Source of the DNA: Planctomycetia bacterium
GTDB lineage: Bacteria; Planctomycetota; Planctomycetia; Pirellulales; UBA1268
DNA: 5,370 nucleotides
Reading direction: 5' to 3'
NCBI GenBank assembly: GCA_010027105.1
Contig: RGVT01000193.1
Span: forward strand, 1-5,370
Notes under the pieces: model-generated
Database searches by the model: none
Seen by the model: the letters and a program-made list of their open reading frames with translations, nothing else
What the model was told of the DNA's origin: nothing
Made by a program: the position numbers and the translations under genes
Shown: positions 1-5,015 of the stretch, piece after piece
How positions within the stretch are numbered: the first letter of the stretch is position 1
How the letters are laid out: the number at the start of each line of letters is the position of its first letter

Positions 1-20
1 TAATGAGATTATGAGATTAC

Positions 21-135
21 TATATAAAAATGATTTTTTTTAATTTCTTTTGTGTTTTAGTATTTTTAAACAAAAAAGACAAAATAATACATACATACAA
101 ACGCACAAACATACAAACATTCATTAAAAAAAAAA
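21..135 (+). promoter_or_regulatory. Putative promoter and A-rich leader of RPB10
   Basis: A TATATAAAAA stretch lies at 21-30, about 105 bp before the ATG. From about 68 to 125 the coding strand is almost free of G and made of ACAT/ACAA-type tetranucleotides. It ends in an 11-A run (126-136) whose last A begins the start codon. A-rich leaders before the ATG are shared by the other genes here. The mimivirus early motif AAAATTGA is absent, so the exact promoter is inferred only from the TATA-like sequence. Confidence 0.3.
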
Positions 136-510
136 ATGCTCCTTCCTATCCGGTGTTATTCATGCAATAAAGTATTAGGAAATAAAAGTGACGCATTACA
201 CATTTTTTTACAACAATATCAAGAACAACAACAAGATGATAATAAAAAAGATGGAGGAAAAGATGCACAAGATGTAGAAGATGTTCATTCCTCATTATCA
301 TCATCTACAGAAATTCTGTCAGAGGAAGGTCATCATCATTCTTTGTTTCAAATTTTTTTTAAGACACATAATATAAAAAGATATTGTTGTAAAAAAATCA
401 TCATGTCTCATGTTGACATATTTGATATTTCACAAGTAAAAATTCAATATCCTAATAACATTAAAATTAAAAAAGGTGTAGAAATTAAAAAAATATGTAT
501 TGCAAAGTAA
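136..510 (+). CDS. RPB10: RPB10-like DNA-directed RNA polymerase subunit (RpoN/Rpb10) with internal insertion
   Basis: Rpb10 is the small zinc-binding subunit that helps assemble the large subunits of eukaryotic and archaeal RNA polymerases. Several giant viruses encode their own for transcription in the cytoplasm or virion. The N-terminus MLLPIRCYSCNKVLGNK matches the family signature with Cys7 and Cys10, and KRYCCKK (residues 81-87) supplies Cys84 and Cys85, followed by the conserved SHVD (91-94). The four cysteines form the expected zinc site. The protein is 124 aa against about 65-75 aa usually. The excess is a polar insert at about residues 30-78, rich in Gln, Asp, Lys, Ser and His, between the two cysteine pairs, plus a lysine-rich C-terminal tail (about 100-124). 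The start follows an 11-A run and gives the exact family N-terminus. The gene ends in TAA and converges on the methyltransferase. The identity is secure; function of the insert is unknown. Confidence 0.93.
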   Translation: MLLPIRCYSCNKVLGNKSDALHIFLQQYQEQQQDDNKKDGGKDAQDVEDVHSSLSSSTEILSEEGHHHSLFQIFFKTHNIKRYCCKKIIMSHVDIFDISQVKIQYPNNIKIKKGVEIKKICIAK

Positions 511-646
511 AAATTATTACTCTATCAAACTTATAATATCATGTTGTAGTAGTCAATTTTTATGTTTACGAACAAAAAAAGACAGATGATTAGAAATAAA
601 AATGAATTACTAAAAATAATCATATCACATAATAAAAAAGTAATAT
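511..646. other. Convergent intergenic spacer between RPB10 and methyltransferase
   Basis: This 136-bp spacer separates two converging genes, so both transcripts should end here. The best dyad seen is a weak 7-bp pair (ATGATTA at 586-592 and TAATCAT at 617-623) with a 24-nt loop. Mimivirus transcripts are known to end at palindromic hairpins, and this dyad is a poor but possible example. An AAAATTGA octamer, the mimivirus early promoter motif, lies on the minus strand at 553-560. It points toward the antisense of RPB10 and is probably fortuitous. Confidence 0.3.
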
Positions 647-1450
647 TTATTTGTTTTCTTTCCATTTCCATATCCATAAAATATGAGGAACGAAGCCATA
701 ACATATATGACCATGTAAATATTTCTTATAAATCATGGTTGCCAACGGCGATAACATATCTTCCCATTGTTGTTCTGTTTTTACTTTATTTTCGTAATAA
801 TACTCACCGTCCTGGTTAAAAAAAGAAAAATGAGAAATACAAGTTTTTTTGGAAAGAAATGGGACAATTGATTTTTCTGGTATATCTTCAAGAACCAGTA
901 AATAATCAGAAATTTGTTGCAGTGTCAATAATAATTCTTTTTGTTTTTTTAGATGATGCAACACAAAGGAGCAAACAACAATGTCTATCTTTGTAGGAAA
1001 TAAAGAAAAAAGTTTTGTGACTTTTCCGTCGTATTGAATGTATCTTGGTATTTTATATATATTAGGAAGTATATCAATAGATGATATATTCCATGATGGA
1101 AAATGAAGAGACAATGTATTTTTATTACCAGAACCAAAATCTAAAATAGAAGAAGAAATAGATAATGAAGAAGATATTTTGGAACAATCAGAAATAGCTT
1201 CAATAATATGATAATAAAAATAACTACGAAATACAAGACGGTTGACGATTCCTTCAATAATGATGAATGTCCCTATACATAAAATGAAAAAAAAGATACT
1301 CTTATATATATTCATTGGTTTCCAGAATAGAAATAGAAGTGTATAAAAAATACATAGAAGAATACCTATACTTATTAAATAGATAACGATAAAATTCCAC
1401 ACCATTCTTTTTCTTTTTTTCTTTTTTAATTTTGTTTTTTTTTTAATCAT
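647..1450 (-). CDS. Membrane-anchored class I SAM-dependent methyltransferase
   Basis: This 267-aa protein is predicted to transfer a methyl group from S-adenosylmethionine; the acceptor is unknown. A basic N-terminus (KKKTKLKKKKRKR) precedes two hydrophobic segments at about 18-43 and 50-72, so the enzyme is probably membrane-tethered, with the basic end likely cytosolic. The Rossmann-type core follows: motif I ILDFGSGNK (102-110), the acidic strand-2 end SIDILP (124-129, Asp126 likely contacting the ribose), a DGK turn (141-143) and the motif IV region DIVVCSFVLHHL (156-167), typical of the methyltransferase 11/25 families. The VLEDIPEKS stretch (186-194) resembles small-molecule or lipid methyltransferases more than nucleic-acid ones, and no NPPY-type motif is present. 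Met16, preceded by an A/G-rich coding stretch, is an alternative start that would remove only the basic patch. The fold call is firm; the substrate is not known. Confidence 0.8.
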   Translation of the reverse strand: MIKKKTKLKKKKRKRMVWNFIVIYLISIGILLCIFYTLLFLFWKPMNIYKSIFFFILCIGTFIIIEGIVNRLVFRSYFYYHIIEAISDCSKISSSLSISSSILDFGSGNKNTLSLHFPSWNISSIDILPNIYKIPRYIQYDGKVTKLFSLFPTKIDIVVCSFVLHHLKKQKELLLTLQQISDYLLVLEDIPEKSIVPFLSKKTCISHFSFFNQDGEYYYENKVKTEQQWEDMLSPLATMIYKKYLHGHICYGFVPHILWIWKWKENK

Positions 1451-1492
1451 TATATATCTATCATTATATATCTATCATTATATATCTATCAT
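1446..1492 (-). repeat. 14-bp tandem repeat (three copies plus partial) over the methyltransferase start
   Basis: Three perfect copies of ATCATTATATATCT (plus strand) lie at 1446-1459, 1460-1473 and 1474-1487, with a partial ATCAT at 1488-1492. On the minus (coding) strand every unit holds a TATATA element and an ATG, and the most downstream ATG is the start of the methyltransferase. Each upstream ATG opens a four-codon frame (Met-Ile-Asp-Ile-stop) whose TAA overlaps the next ATG as TAATG. The array may be a multiplied TATA-box region or part of the 5' leader; which applies depends on an unknown transcription start. Confidence 0.85.
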
Positions 1493-1605
1493 GAAAAAAA
1501 ATGATATTATAGTGGTGATAAATATATAATATTATACATATTATACCATATTATAATATTATACATGATTTTTTTTATCATACATCATTTTTTTCATGAT
1601 AGATA
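1483..1605. terminator. Large inverted repeat with inner palindromes; possible 3'-end signal of the glycosyltransferase-like gene
   Basis: The 23-nt arm at 1483-1505 is the reverse complement of 1584-1605 except for one missing T in an A/T run. The 78-bp interior holds two copies of TATAATATTATACAT (1525-1539 and 1552-1566), each containing the 12-bp perfect palindrome TATAATATTATA. The structure lies directly downstream of the glycosyltransferase-like gene and upstream of the methyltransferase, both on the minus strand. Mimivirus transcripts are known to end at palindromic hairpins, so a termination/polyadenylation role is plausible. The role is inferred from position only. Confidence 0.4.
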
Positions 1606-1644
1606 CAATAATATTAAATACAACAAATATTATATCATAATCAT

Positions 1645-2385
1645 TTAATCCCATCGCGTTCCATTTATTCTTATATTGACATATTCAATTTTTTTAGATA
1701 AAATAGTTATCTGTTTTTCCTTCAATTTATCTTGGAAAAAACGTTCAGATATTATGGTGTTTTGTTCGCTATATGATTTTAATTCATCAAATAATTTACC
1801 ACAATAGGAAATAATATGAGGTTTTCCTATACAAATACGATCATTGCACCCTGCATAGCAATGCTTTTCTGGTATGATAATATTATTATCATTTAATTCA
1901 TTAAAAAAATTCACATCTATTTTCGAATGTAGTTCCGTGTCTGGACGGATGATGATAGCATAATCATACTCCTCACTAATATGTTGTTGGTCAAATAACT
2001 TGGTAATTTGTTTTTTGGAGAACAGTGCGAGACAGAGATTTTTAATCACATATTTGTCCTTTTCCACATTATTCGTCCACCCTCCCGTATGTTGTGTATA
2101 ATATTCATGAAAAGGAATCGTTTCTACTATTTTTTCTTGATCATCATATATATAATATTTCGGCTGTAACAAAGTTTCTACATCTTCGTTATAATAATTC
2201 TGCGTATATTCATTGGCCCATGGATTATAATACTCACCAGAAATCCGGTTTTCATGAATAAATACATCAAAATCGATACAATTTTCAATCAAGGGAGTAA
2301 ATAAATTTTGGTTCAATGAGTGAATACAATGAGACAAGCTCCTCGTTAGTCCATAAAACAGAATAGCAATTTTTTTATTTTTCAT
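1645..2385 (-). CDS. Glycosyltransferase-like protein (nucleotide-sugar transferase fold, viral family)
   Basis: This 246-aa protein resembles a family of glycosyltransferase-like proteins seen in large DNA viruses and some bacteria and phages; donor and acceptor are unknown. It opens with a beta strand and turn, KIAILFYGLTRS (5-16), followed by DFDVFIHENR (38-47), as expected for a GT-A-like nucleotide-binding half. The strand YDYAIIIRPDTEL (140-152) carries the DxD-equivalent region (RPDTEL). GCNDRICIGKP (179-189) matches the NDRFAIG-type motif common in these proteins. SERFFQDKL (213-221) and the terminal INGTRWD match the family's C-terminal end. No signal peptide or membrane segment is seen. 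The ATG at 2385 is chosen because it begins immediately before the first strand; the frame stays open upstream to 2646 but encodes only low-complexity hydrophobic residues and overlaps the opposite gene. It is transcribed divergently from the DUF5856-like gene. Confidence 0.62.
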   Translation of the reverse strand: MKNKKIAILFYGLTRSLSHCIHSLNQNLFTPLIENCIDFDVFIHENRISGEYYNPWANEYTQNYYNEDVETLLQPKYYIYDDQEKIVETIPFHEYYTQHTGGWTNNVEKDKYVIKNLCLALFSKKQITKLFDQQHISEEYDYAIIIRPDTELHSKIDVNFFNELNDNNIIIPEKHCYAGCNDRICIGKPHIISYCGKLFDELKSYSEQNTIISERFFQDKLKEKQITILSKKIEYVNIRINGTRWD

Positions 2386-2517
2386 CTTAAAATTCTTCTT
2401 TACAAAATACATTATAAAAAAAAAAGAAAAATAATTGTAATGATAAAAAAAAAGAAAAAAAAAAGGATATAAAATAGAACACGGAAAAAGAAGAAAAAAA
2501 ATTTGGAAAAAGACAAC
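2386..2517. promoter_or_regulatory. Shared divergent promoter region (glycosyltransferase-like / DUF5856-like genes)
   Basis: This 132-bp spacer is almost entirely A and G on the plus strand, with several runs of A. TATAAAA occurs at 2468-2474, about 44 bp before the ATG at 2518, and is a reasonable TATA element for the plus-strand gene. On the minus strand the same site reads TTCTATTTTATA; it contains TCTA, the core reported for the late promoter of the mimivirus relative CroV, so it could also serve the glycosyltransferase-like gene. Promoter function is inferred from position and composition. Confidence 0.35.
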
Positions 2518-2916
2518 ATGAAAACAAAACAAGCAAGCGATCATTCTCTTATCTTGAAGATGTTTACATTTCAAAATGAATTGAAAATATATCATTGGAA
2601 TACTTTTTCTTATAGCAGGCATAAAACAACAGATCATCTTTTCCAAGAACTGATTGAGTTTATCGATACATTCATTGAAACATATATGGGTCGTTTTGGA
2701 AGATTACAACTACAAGATAAGAAAAACCCGATAAAAATAAAAATGAATATTATTTCAGATAGCCAAGCGTTTGATTTTTTACAAAAATTTGCTTCCTTTT
2801 TAAACGATATGGAATCTTATTTACCAGAAAAAAAAAAAATTTCTTCTCTTTTAAATTTAAGAGATGATATGCTAGGTCATATTTATCAAGCTTTATATTT
2901 ATTTTCATTACAATGA
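2518..2916 (+). CDS. DUF5856-like small all-helical viral protein (ferritin/Dps-like appearance)
   Basis: This 132-aa protein resembles the DUF5856 family, known mainly from giant viruses and without an assigned function. The N-terminal helix carries LKMFTFQNELKIYHWNT (about 13-29), a pattern like the LHWNV helix of Dps/ferritin-like proteins. It is followed by SRHKTTDHLFQELIEFIDTF (33-52), similar to the helix 2 segment of Dps with alternating acidic and aliphatic residues. The C-terminal half is predicted helical, ending in RDDMLGHIYQALYLFSLQ (115-132). No signal peptide or membrane segment is present. The ATG at 2518 is chosen; the frame is open a few codons further, to a TTG at 2503, with no reason to use it. 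Translation stops at TGA, immediately followed by TAA. The last codons belong to a 75-bp unit duplicated downstream. The Dps resemblance is from pattern only; the His-Trp and Asp/Glu positions do not prove a metal site. Confidence 0.7.
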   Translation: MKTKQASDHSLILKMFTFQNELKIYHWNTFSYSRHKTTDHLFQELIEFIDTFIETYMGRFGRLQLQDKKNPIKIKMNIISDSQAFDFLQKFASFLNDMESYLPEKKKISSLLNLRDDMLGHIYQALYLFSLQ

Positions 2917-3043
2917 TAAGAGACAAAAAAAATACCAATATTATTATTTATCATTAATTATCAAGGTTTATATTTATTTTCATTACAATGATAAGAATTA
3001 AAAAAATACCAATATGATTCTATTATCATCATTTATCATTAAT
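2884..3043 (+). repeat. Tandem duplication of the DUF5856-like gene 3' end and flank (about 75 bp, two copies)
   Basis: Copy 1 (2884-2958) starts in the last codons of the DUF5856-like gene. Copy 2 (2959-3043) repeats it with one substitution in the coding part (GCT to GGT), small changes after the stop, and an insertion of about 11 bp. Copy 2 still reads YQGLYLFSLQ-stop against YQALYLFSLQ-stop in the gene. Each copy carries the TGATAA double stop and an 8-bp dyad: AATGATAA/TTATCATT at 2912-2919/2948-2955 and at 2987-2994/3033-3040. The unit therefore duplicates a possible transcript 3'-end hairpin as well as a gene terminus. ATTATCATC-type sequence continues to about 3065. Confidence 0.9.
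2912..2955 (+). terminator. Putative 3'-end hairpin of the DUF5856-like gene
   Basis: AATGATAA (2912-2919), which includes the stop codon, pairs perfectly with TTATCATT (2948-2955) across a 28-nt loop. The same pair recurs in the second copy of the duplication (2987-3040). Mimivirus relatives end transcripts at palindromic hairpins, so this is a candidate, though the AT-only arms and long loop make it weak. Confidence 0.3.
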
Positions 3044-3182
3044 TATCATCATTATCTATCATTATTCTGGTAAAATATATCTCATACCCAATATTTTCCT
3101 ATTATTATTTCTATGATTGTATAAAAATTAGTCATGATGTCGTTCCTATATGTTCGTAAAAATCATTGAAAAATATGATCAT

Positions 3183-3214
3183 CATCATCCCATTATCATG
3201 ATAATACGATGATG
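3183..3214. repeat. Imperfect 32-bp dyad with central 14-bp palindrome
   Basis: The perfect palindrome ATTATCATGATAAT (3192-3205) is flanked by a second pair of arms, CATCATC at 3183-3189 and GATGATG at 3208-3214. A two-base mismatch on each side separates the inner and outer arms. It lies in the large intergenic region, between the duplicated gene end and the decayed frame. It could be a transcript-end hairpin or a protein-binding dyad; nothing in the sequence decides this. Confidence 0.5.
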
Positions 3215-3304
3215 GATAAAGAATATTTTTTCACAAAGGGACGGAACTGGTAAAAAAATCTTTCATGTATAATAATTATATTAGTATAATATTCTATTTC
3301 TAAA

Positions 3305-3820
3305 ATGATTTATACATACATAAAATACAAAGCTGATGATGAATGCTTGGTTGATTGGATGACGAATATGGTGGTAATTTTTGTAATGTTTTTTTTAAAA
3401 TGAATCAATGATACGAATTCTAGAAGAACAATATATATTTATTTTATTGATTTTCAATGAAGGAAGCAAAGAGTAAACTGGAATTTACAAAAATGGATTA
3501 TAGAAAAACATAGAATTGAAATGAAAAAAAAAAACAAAAACAGAATTTTGTCTATTGATTCTCACACAATTGAGAAAAAAAAAAATATGATACAAAAAAC
3601 AACAATACATGAACCAAAATCTTTCAAGATAGAAAATAAAAAAAAGGACAATTTGCGCCTAGGTTCCAATAATATTTTTCTAGTTTCCTGATTTGGAAGT
3701 AAAGAATAGGATATTTATAGGACAAAAAGACCAAAACATTTATTTCATTATTCTGTTTTTCCTATGAGCACTTACGCACATGAAAAGAAACAGCACACTA
3801 GACCACAAGAACACAAATAA
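3305..3820 (+). pseudogene. Possible decayed reading frame, unknown product
   Basis: One frame runs from ATG at 3305 to TAA at 3818-3820 with four interior stops: TGA at 3401, 3458 and 3689, and TAG at 3707. Between the upstream TAA (3287) and the TAG (3707) there are 139 codons without TAA or TAG, long for sequence this AT-rich. Conceptual pieces are a 32-residue start (KADDECLVDWMTNMVV, then a hydrophobic run), a short middle, a 56-codon intact piece from ATG 3521 (starts MKKKNKNRILSIDSH; ends LRLGSNNIFLVS), and an 18-codon piece from 3764 (starts MSTYAHEKKQ). I recognise no family. It could be a pseudogene, one or more small genes, or chance. Because the clear genes encode Trp only with TGG, reading TGA as Trp is unlikely. 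Confidence 0.28.
3521..3691 (+). CDS. Small basic hypothetical ORF, 56 aa (within the decayed frame)
   Basis: This is the longest intact piece of the frame described at 3305-3820. It encodes 56 residues, strongly lysine-rich (MKKKNKNRILSIDSH, then KKKNMIQKTTIHEPKSF and ENKKKDNLRLGSN), and ends at TGA. The lysine content partly reflects poly-A runs, so apparent coding character is weak. The frame is open for a further 20 codons upstream of the ATG, including a Trp-rich stretch (NWNLQKWII), but no earlier ATG exists after the 3458 stop. No family recognised. It may be a small gene or a remnant of a longer one. Confidence 0.18.
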   Translation: MKKKNKNRILSIDSHTIEKKKNMIQKTTIHEPKSFKIENKKKDNLRLGSNNIFLVS

Positions 3821-3926
3821 ATACTAATTAATCAATTGTTATCTTACTTATCATAATAATAGAAGAATGGAAGAATAGAATCATCTTTTTCTAGTTTGTG
3901 TTTTTTTTACAATTTTTAATATGAAA

Positions 3927-4038
3927 TCTATATAACAAATCATGTAAGTATGCAGCATTTTTTGATGATTCGTAATTAATAAAAAAAAAATGAACAAAAA
4001 AAAAACAAGAAAACAAAAATAGATAAATTTTTAAAAAA
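3927..4038 (+). promoter_or_regulatory. Upstream region of the metallophosphoesterase-like gene with a 10-codon uORF
   Basis: TCTATATA at 3927-3934 resembles a TATA element and includes the TCTA core reported for late promoters of a mimivirus relative (CroV). ATG at 3990 opens a ten-residue frame (MNKKKTRKQK) ending in TAG at 4020-4022, 16 bp before the main ATG, which itself follows a run of seven As. Whether the uORF is in the mRNA is unknown; if it is, it could lower translation of the main gene. Confidence 0.25.
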
Positions 4039-4824
4039 ATGAAAATACAATTTTTTTCCGATGTCTTTATTTCTAGTTATCCTTCTTTTCGAGAAATGGG
4101 ATTGGTCATGAAAACAATTAAAAAAAAAGCTCCAATTTTGATTTTAGGAGGAAATATTGGAAATACAAATCATCTATCGTATCCTATTTTCTTGAGTAAA
4201 ATGTCATCATTACAGTTTGAAAAAATATTTATTATTCACGGAAATTATGAATATTATGGAAACAAAATAGAAATAGCAAATGAAAAAACGAAGTCGATTT
4301 GTCAGCAATATCCTAATCTTGTTTTTTTAAATAATTCGTATTATGACTATGAAGGATATCGATTTATTGGTTCCACATTTTGGACTCAAATTAAAAATAC
4401 GGATTTTGTATGGAATCCAGATTACCAAAACATTCATGATTTTTCGGTTTCAAGACAGAATCATTTGCATCATTTATCTAGACATTATATACAAAAAATA
4501 AATAGAGAATCTCCACATCCGACCATTATCCTTAGTTATCACATTCCTTCTTACTCGCTTCAAGATAAATATCAAGACAAAGATTATTCACAATGTTTCT
4601 ATTCGGAATCAGAAGATTGTATTTCTTTTCCTGTGCATTCATGGTTCCATGGATATCGTCGTTCAGAAATGTTAAGACCACGGATCCGTGGTATTCCATT
4701 TTTTTCTAATCCTGTTAATAATGTTAAATTTCATTACACGTCCTCCTCGTTCTTTCCTTTTCATCAAGTTGTTGAATTTCCTCCAATAGGTTCTACACGA
4801 ATCGACCCATATTCTTCCAAATAA
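4039..4824 (+). CDS. Metallophosphoesterase-fold protein with degenerate active site (probable pseudoenzyme)
   Basis: This 261-aa protein has the order and spacing of a calcineurin-like metallophosphoesterase: KIQFFSDVF (2-10), ILILGGNIG (33-41), IIHGNYEYYG (65-74), TIILSYHIPS (162-171), SWFHGYRR (201-208) and a late NP (224-225). In active relatives these read SDLH, GDIG, GNHE, THHxPS and HGHTH. Here Phe10 replaces the DxH histidine, Asn39 the GD aspartate, Tyr70 the GNHE histidine, Tyr167 the first histidine of THH, and Tyr206/Arg208 both histidines of GHTH. Asp8, Asn69, Glu71, His168 and His204 remain. Loss of most metal ligands makes phosphoesterase activity unlikely, yet the frame is intact, so a binding or structural role is plausible. 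Most changes are one transition from the His or Asp codon (TAT from CAT, AAT from GAT). The ATG starts directly at the first strand. It lies alone on the plus strand, followed by a stem-loop. Confidence 0.8.
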   Translation: MKIQFFSDVFISSYPSFREMGLVMKTIKKKAPILILGGNIGNTNHLSYPIFLSKMSSLQFEKIFIIHGNYEYYGNKIEIANEKTKSICQQYPNLVFLNNSYYDYEGYRFIGSTFWTQIKNTDFVWNPDYQNIHDFSVSRQNHLHHLSRHYIQKINRESPHPTIILSYHIPSYSLQDKYQDKDYSQCFYSESEDCISFPVHSWFHGYRRSEMLRPRIRGIPFFSNPVNNVKFHYTSSSFFPFHQVVEFPPIGSTRIDPYSSK

Positions 4825-4848
4825 TTTTTATTCCCGTCGGAAAAAAAA
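4825..4848 (+). terminator. Stem-loop directly after the metallophosphoesterase-like stop codon
   Basis: TTTTTATTCC (4825-4834) pairs with GGAAAAAAAA (4839-4848) around the 4-nt loop CGTC. The stem is nine pairs with a single A-A mismatch, and it begins at the base after the TAA. The tight loop and position make it the best candidate in the window for the hairpin-type transcript end known in mimiviruses. Confidence 0.45.
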
Positions 4849-5015
4849 TAGATAATTAGAATGAATAATATAATGAAGAAAAAAAAAATACAAATACAAA
4901 ATTATTTATATTTTTCACCAAAGAGCGATAATATTTTTTTTTTACTAATAGTTATCATACATGTATGCACCACGAAAAAGATCTTGATAGGTTTCATATT
5001 ACAAGAGCATATTTA

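Larger units (their letters stand above)
3044..4038. other. Long intergenic region, about 1 kb, without a confident gene
   Basis: This stretch holds ATCAT-rich low-complexity sequence (3044-3066), an imperfect long dyad (3183-3214), a possible decayed reading frame (3305-3820) and the upstream region of the metallophosphoesterase-like gene. Minus-strand frames are short because TTA and TCA are very frequent. No tRNA cloverleaf, CRISPR-like array or mobile-element terminus was seen. From 3821 to 4038 the sequence is A/T homopolymer-rich, with a TCTATATA element at 3927-3934 and a ten-codon upstream ORF at 3990-4022. Confidence 0.6.

Noticed and set aside
562..819. 85-codon plus-strand frame
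   Set aside because: It lies largely antisense to the C-terminal part of the methyltransferase, which has clear motifs, and the peptide shows no recognisable domain; treated as a shadow frame.
1685..1692. AAAATTGA octamer on the minus strand (mimivirus early promoter motif)
   Set aside because: It is inside the glycosyltransferase-like coding sequence (Lys-Ile-Glu codons) and about 235 bp from the methyltransferase start, too far for a typical early promoter.
2503..2517. Five-codon upstream extension (TTG start) of the DUF5856-like gene
   Set aside because: Non-ATG initiation is not expected in a eukaryotic virus, and an ATG lies at 2518 behind an A-rich leader.
2386..2646. N-terminal extension of the glycosyltransferase-like frame (87 extra residues)
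   Set aside because: The extension is a Phe/Tyr/Cys-rich translation of poly-A/T sequence and antisense of the DUF5856-like gene. The family-like sequence begins right at the ATG at 2385. A real membrane anchor here is possible but unlikely.
2750..2938. 62-codon minus-strand frame
   Set aside because: It is entirely antisense to the DUF5856-like gene and its flank, and consists of low-complexity Lys/Phe/Leu.
3305..3709. Reassignment of TGA to Trp to join the broken frame
   Set aside because: All Trp codons in the five clear genes are TGG. In a genome this AT-rich with TGA as Trp, in-frame TGA would be frequent in those genes, yet there is none.
2917..4038. tRNA genes, CRISPR array or mobile element in the long spacer
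   Set aside because: No cloverleaf arms, spaced repeats with unique spacers, transposase fragments or terminal inverted repeats with target duplications could be found by eye.
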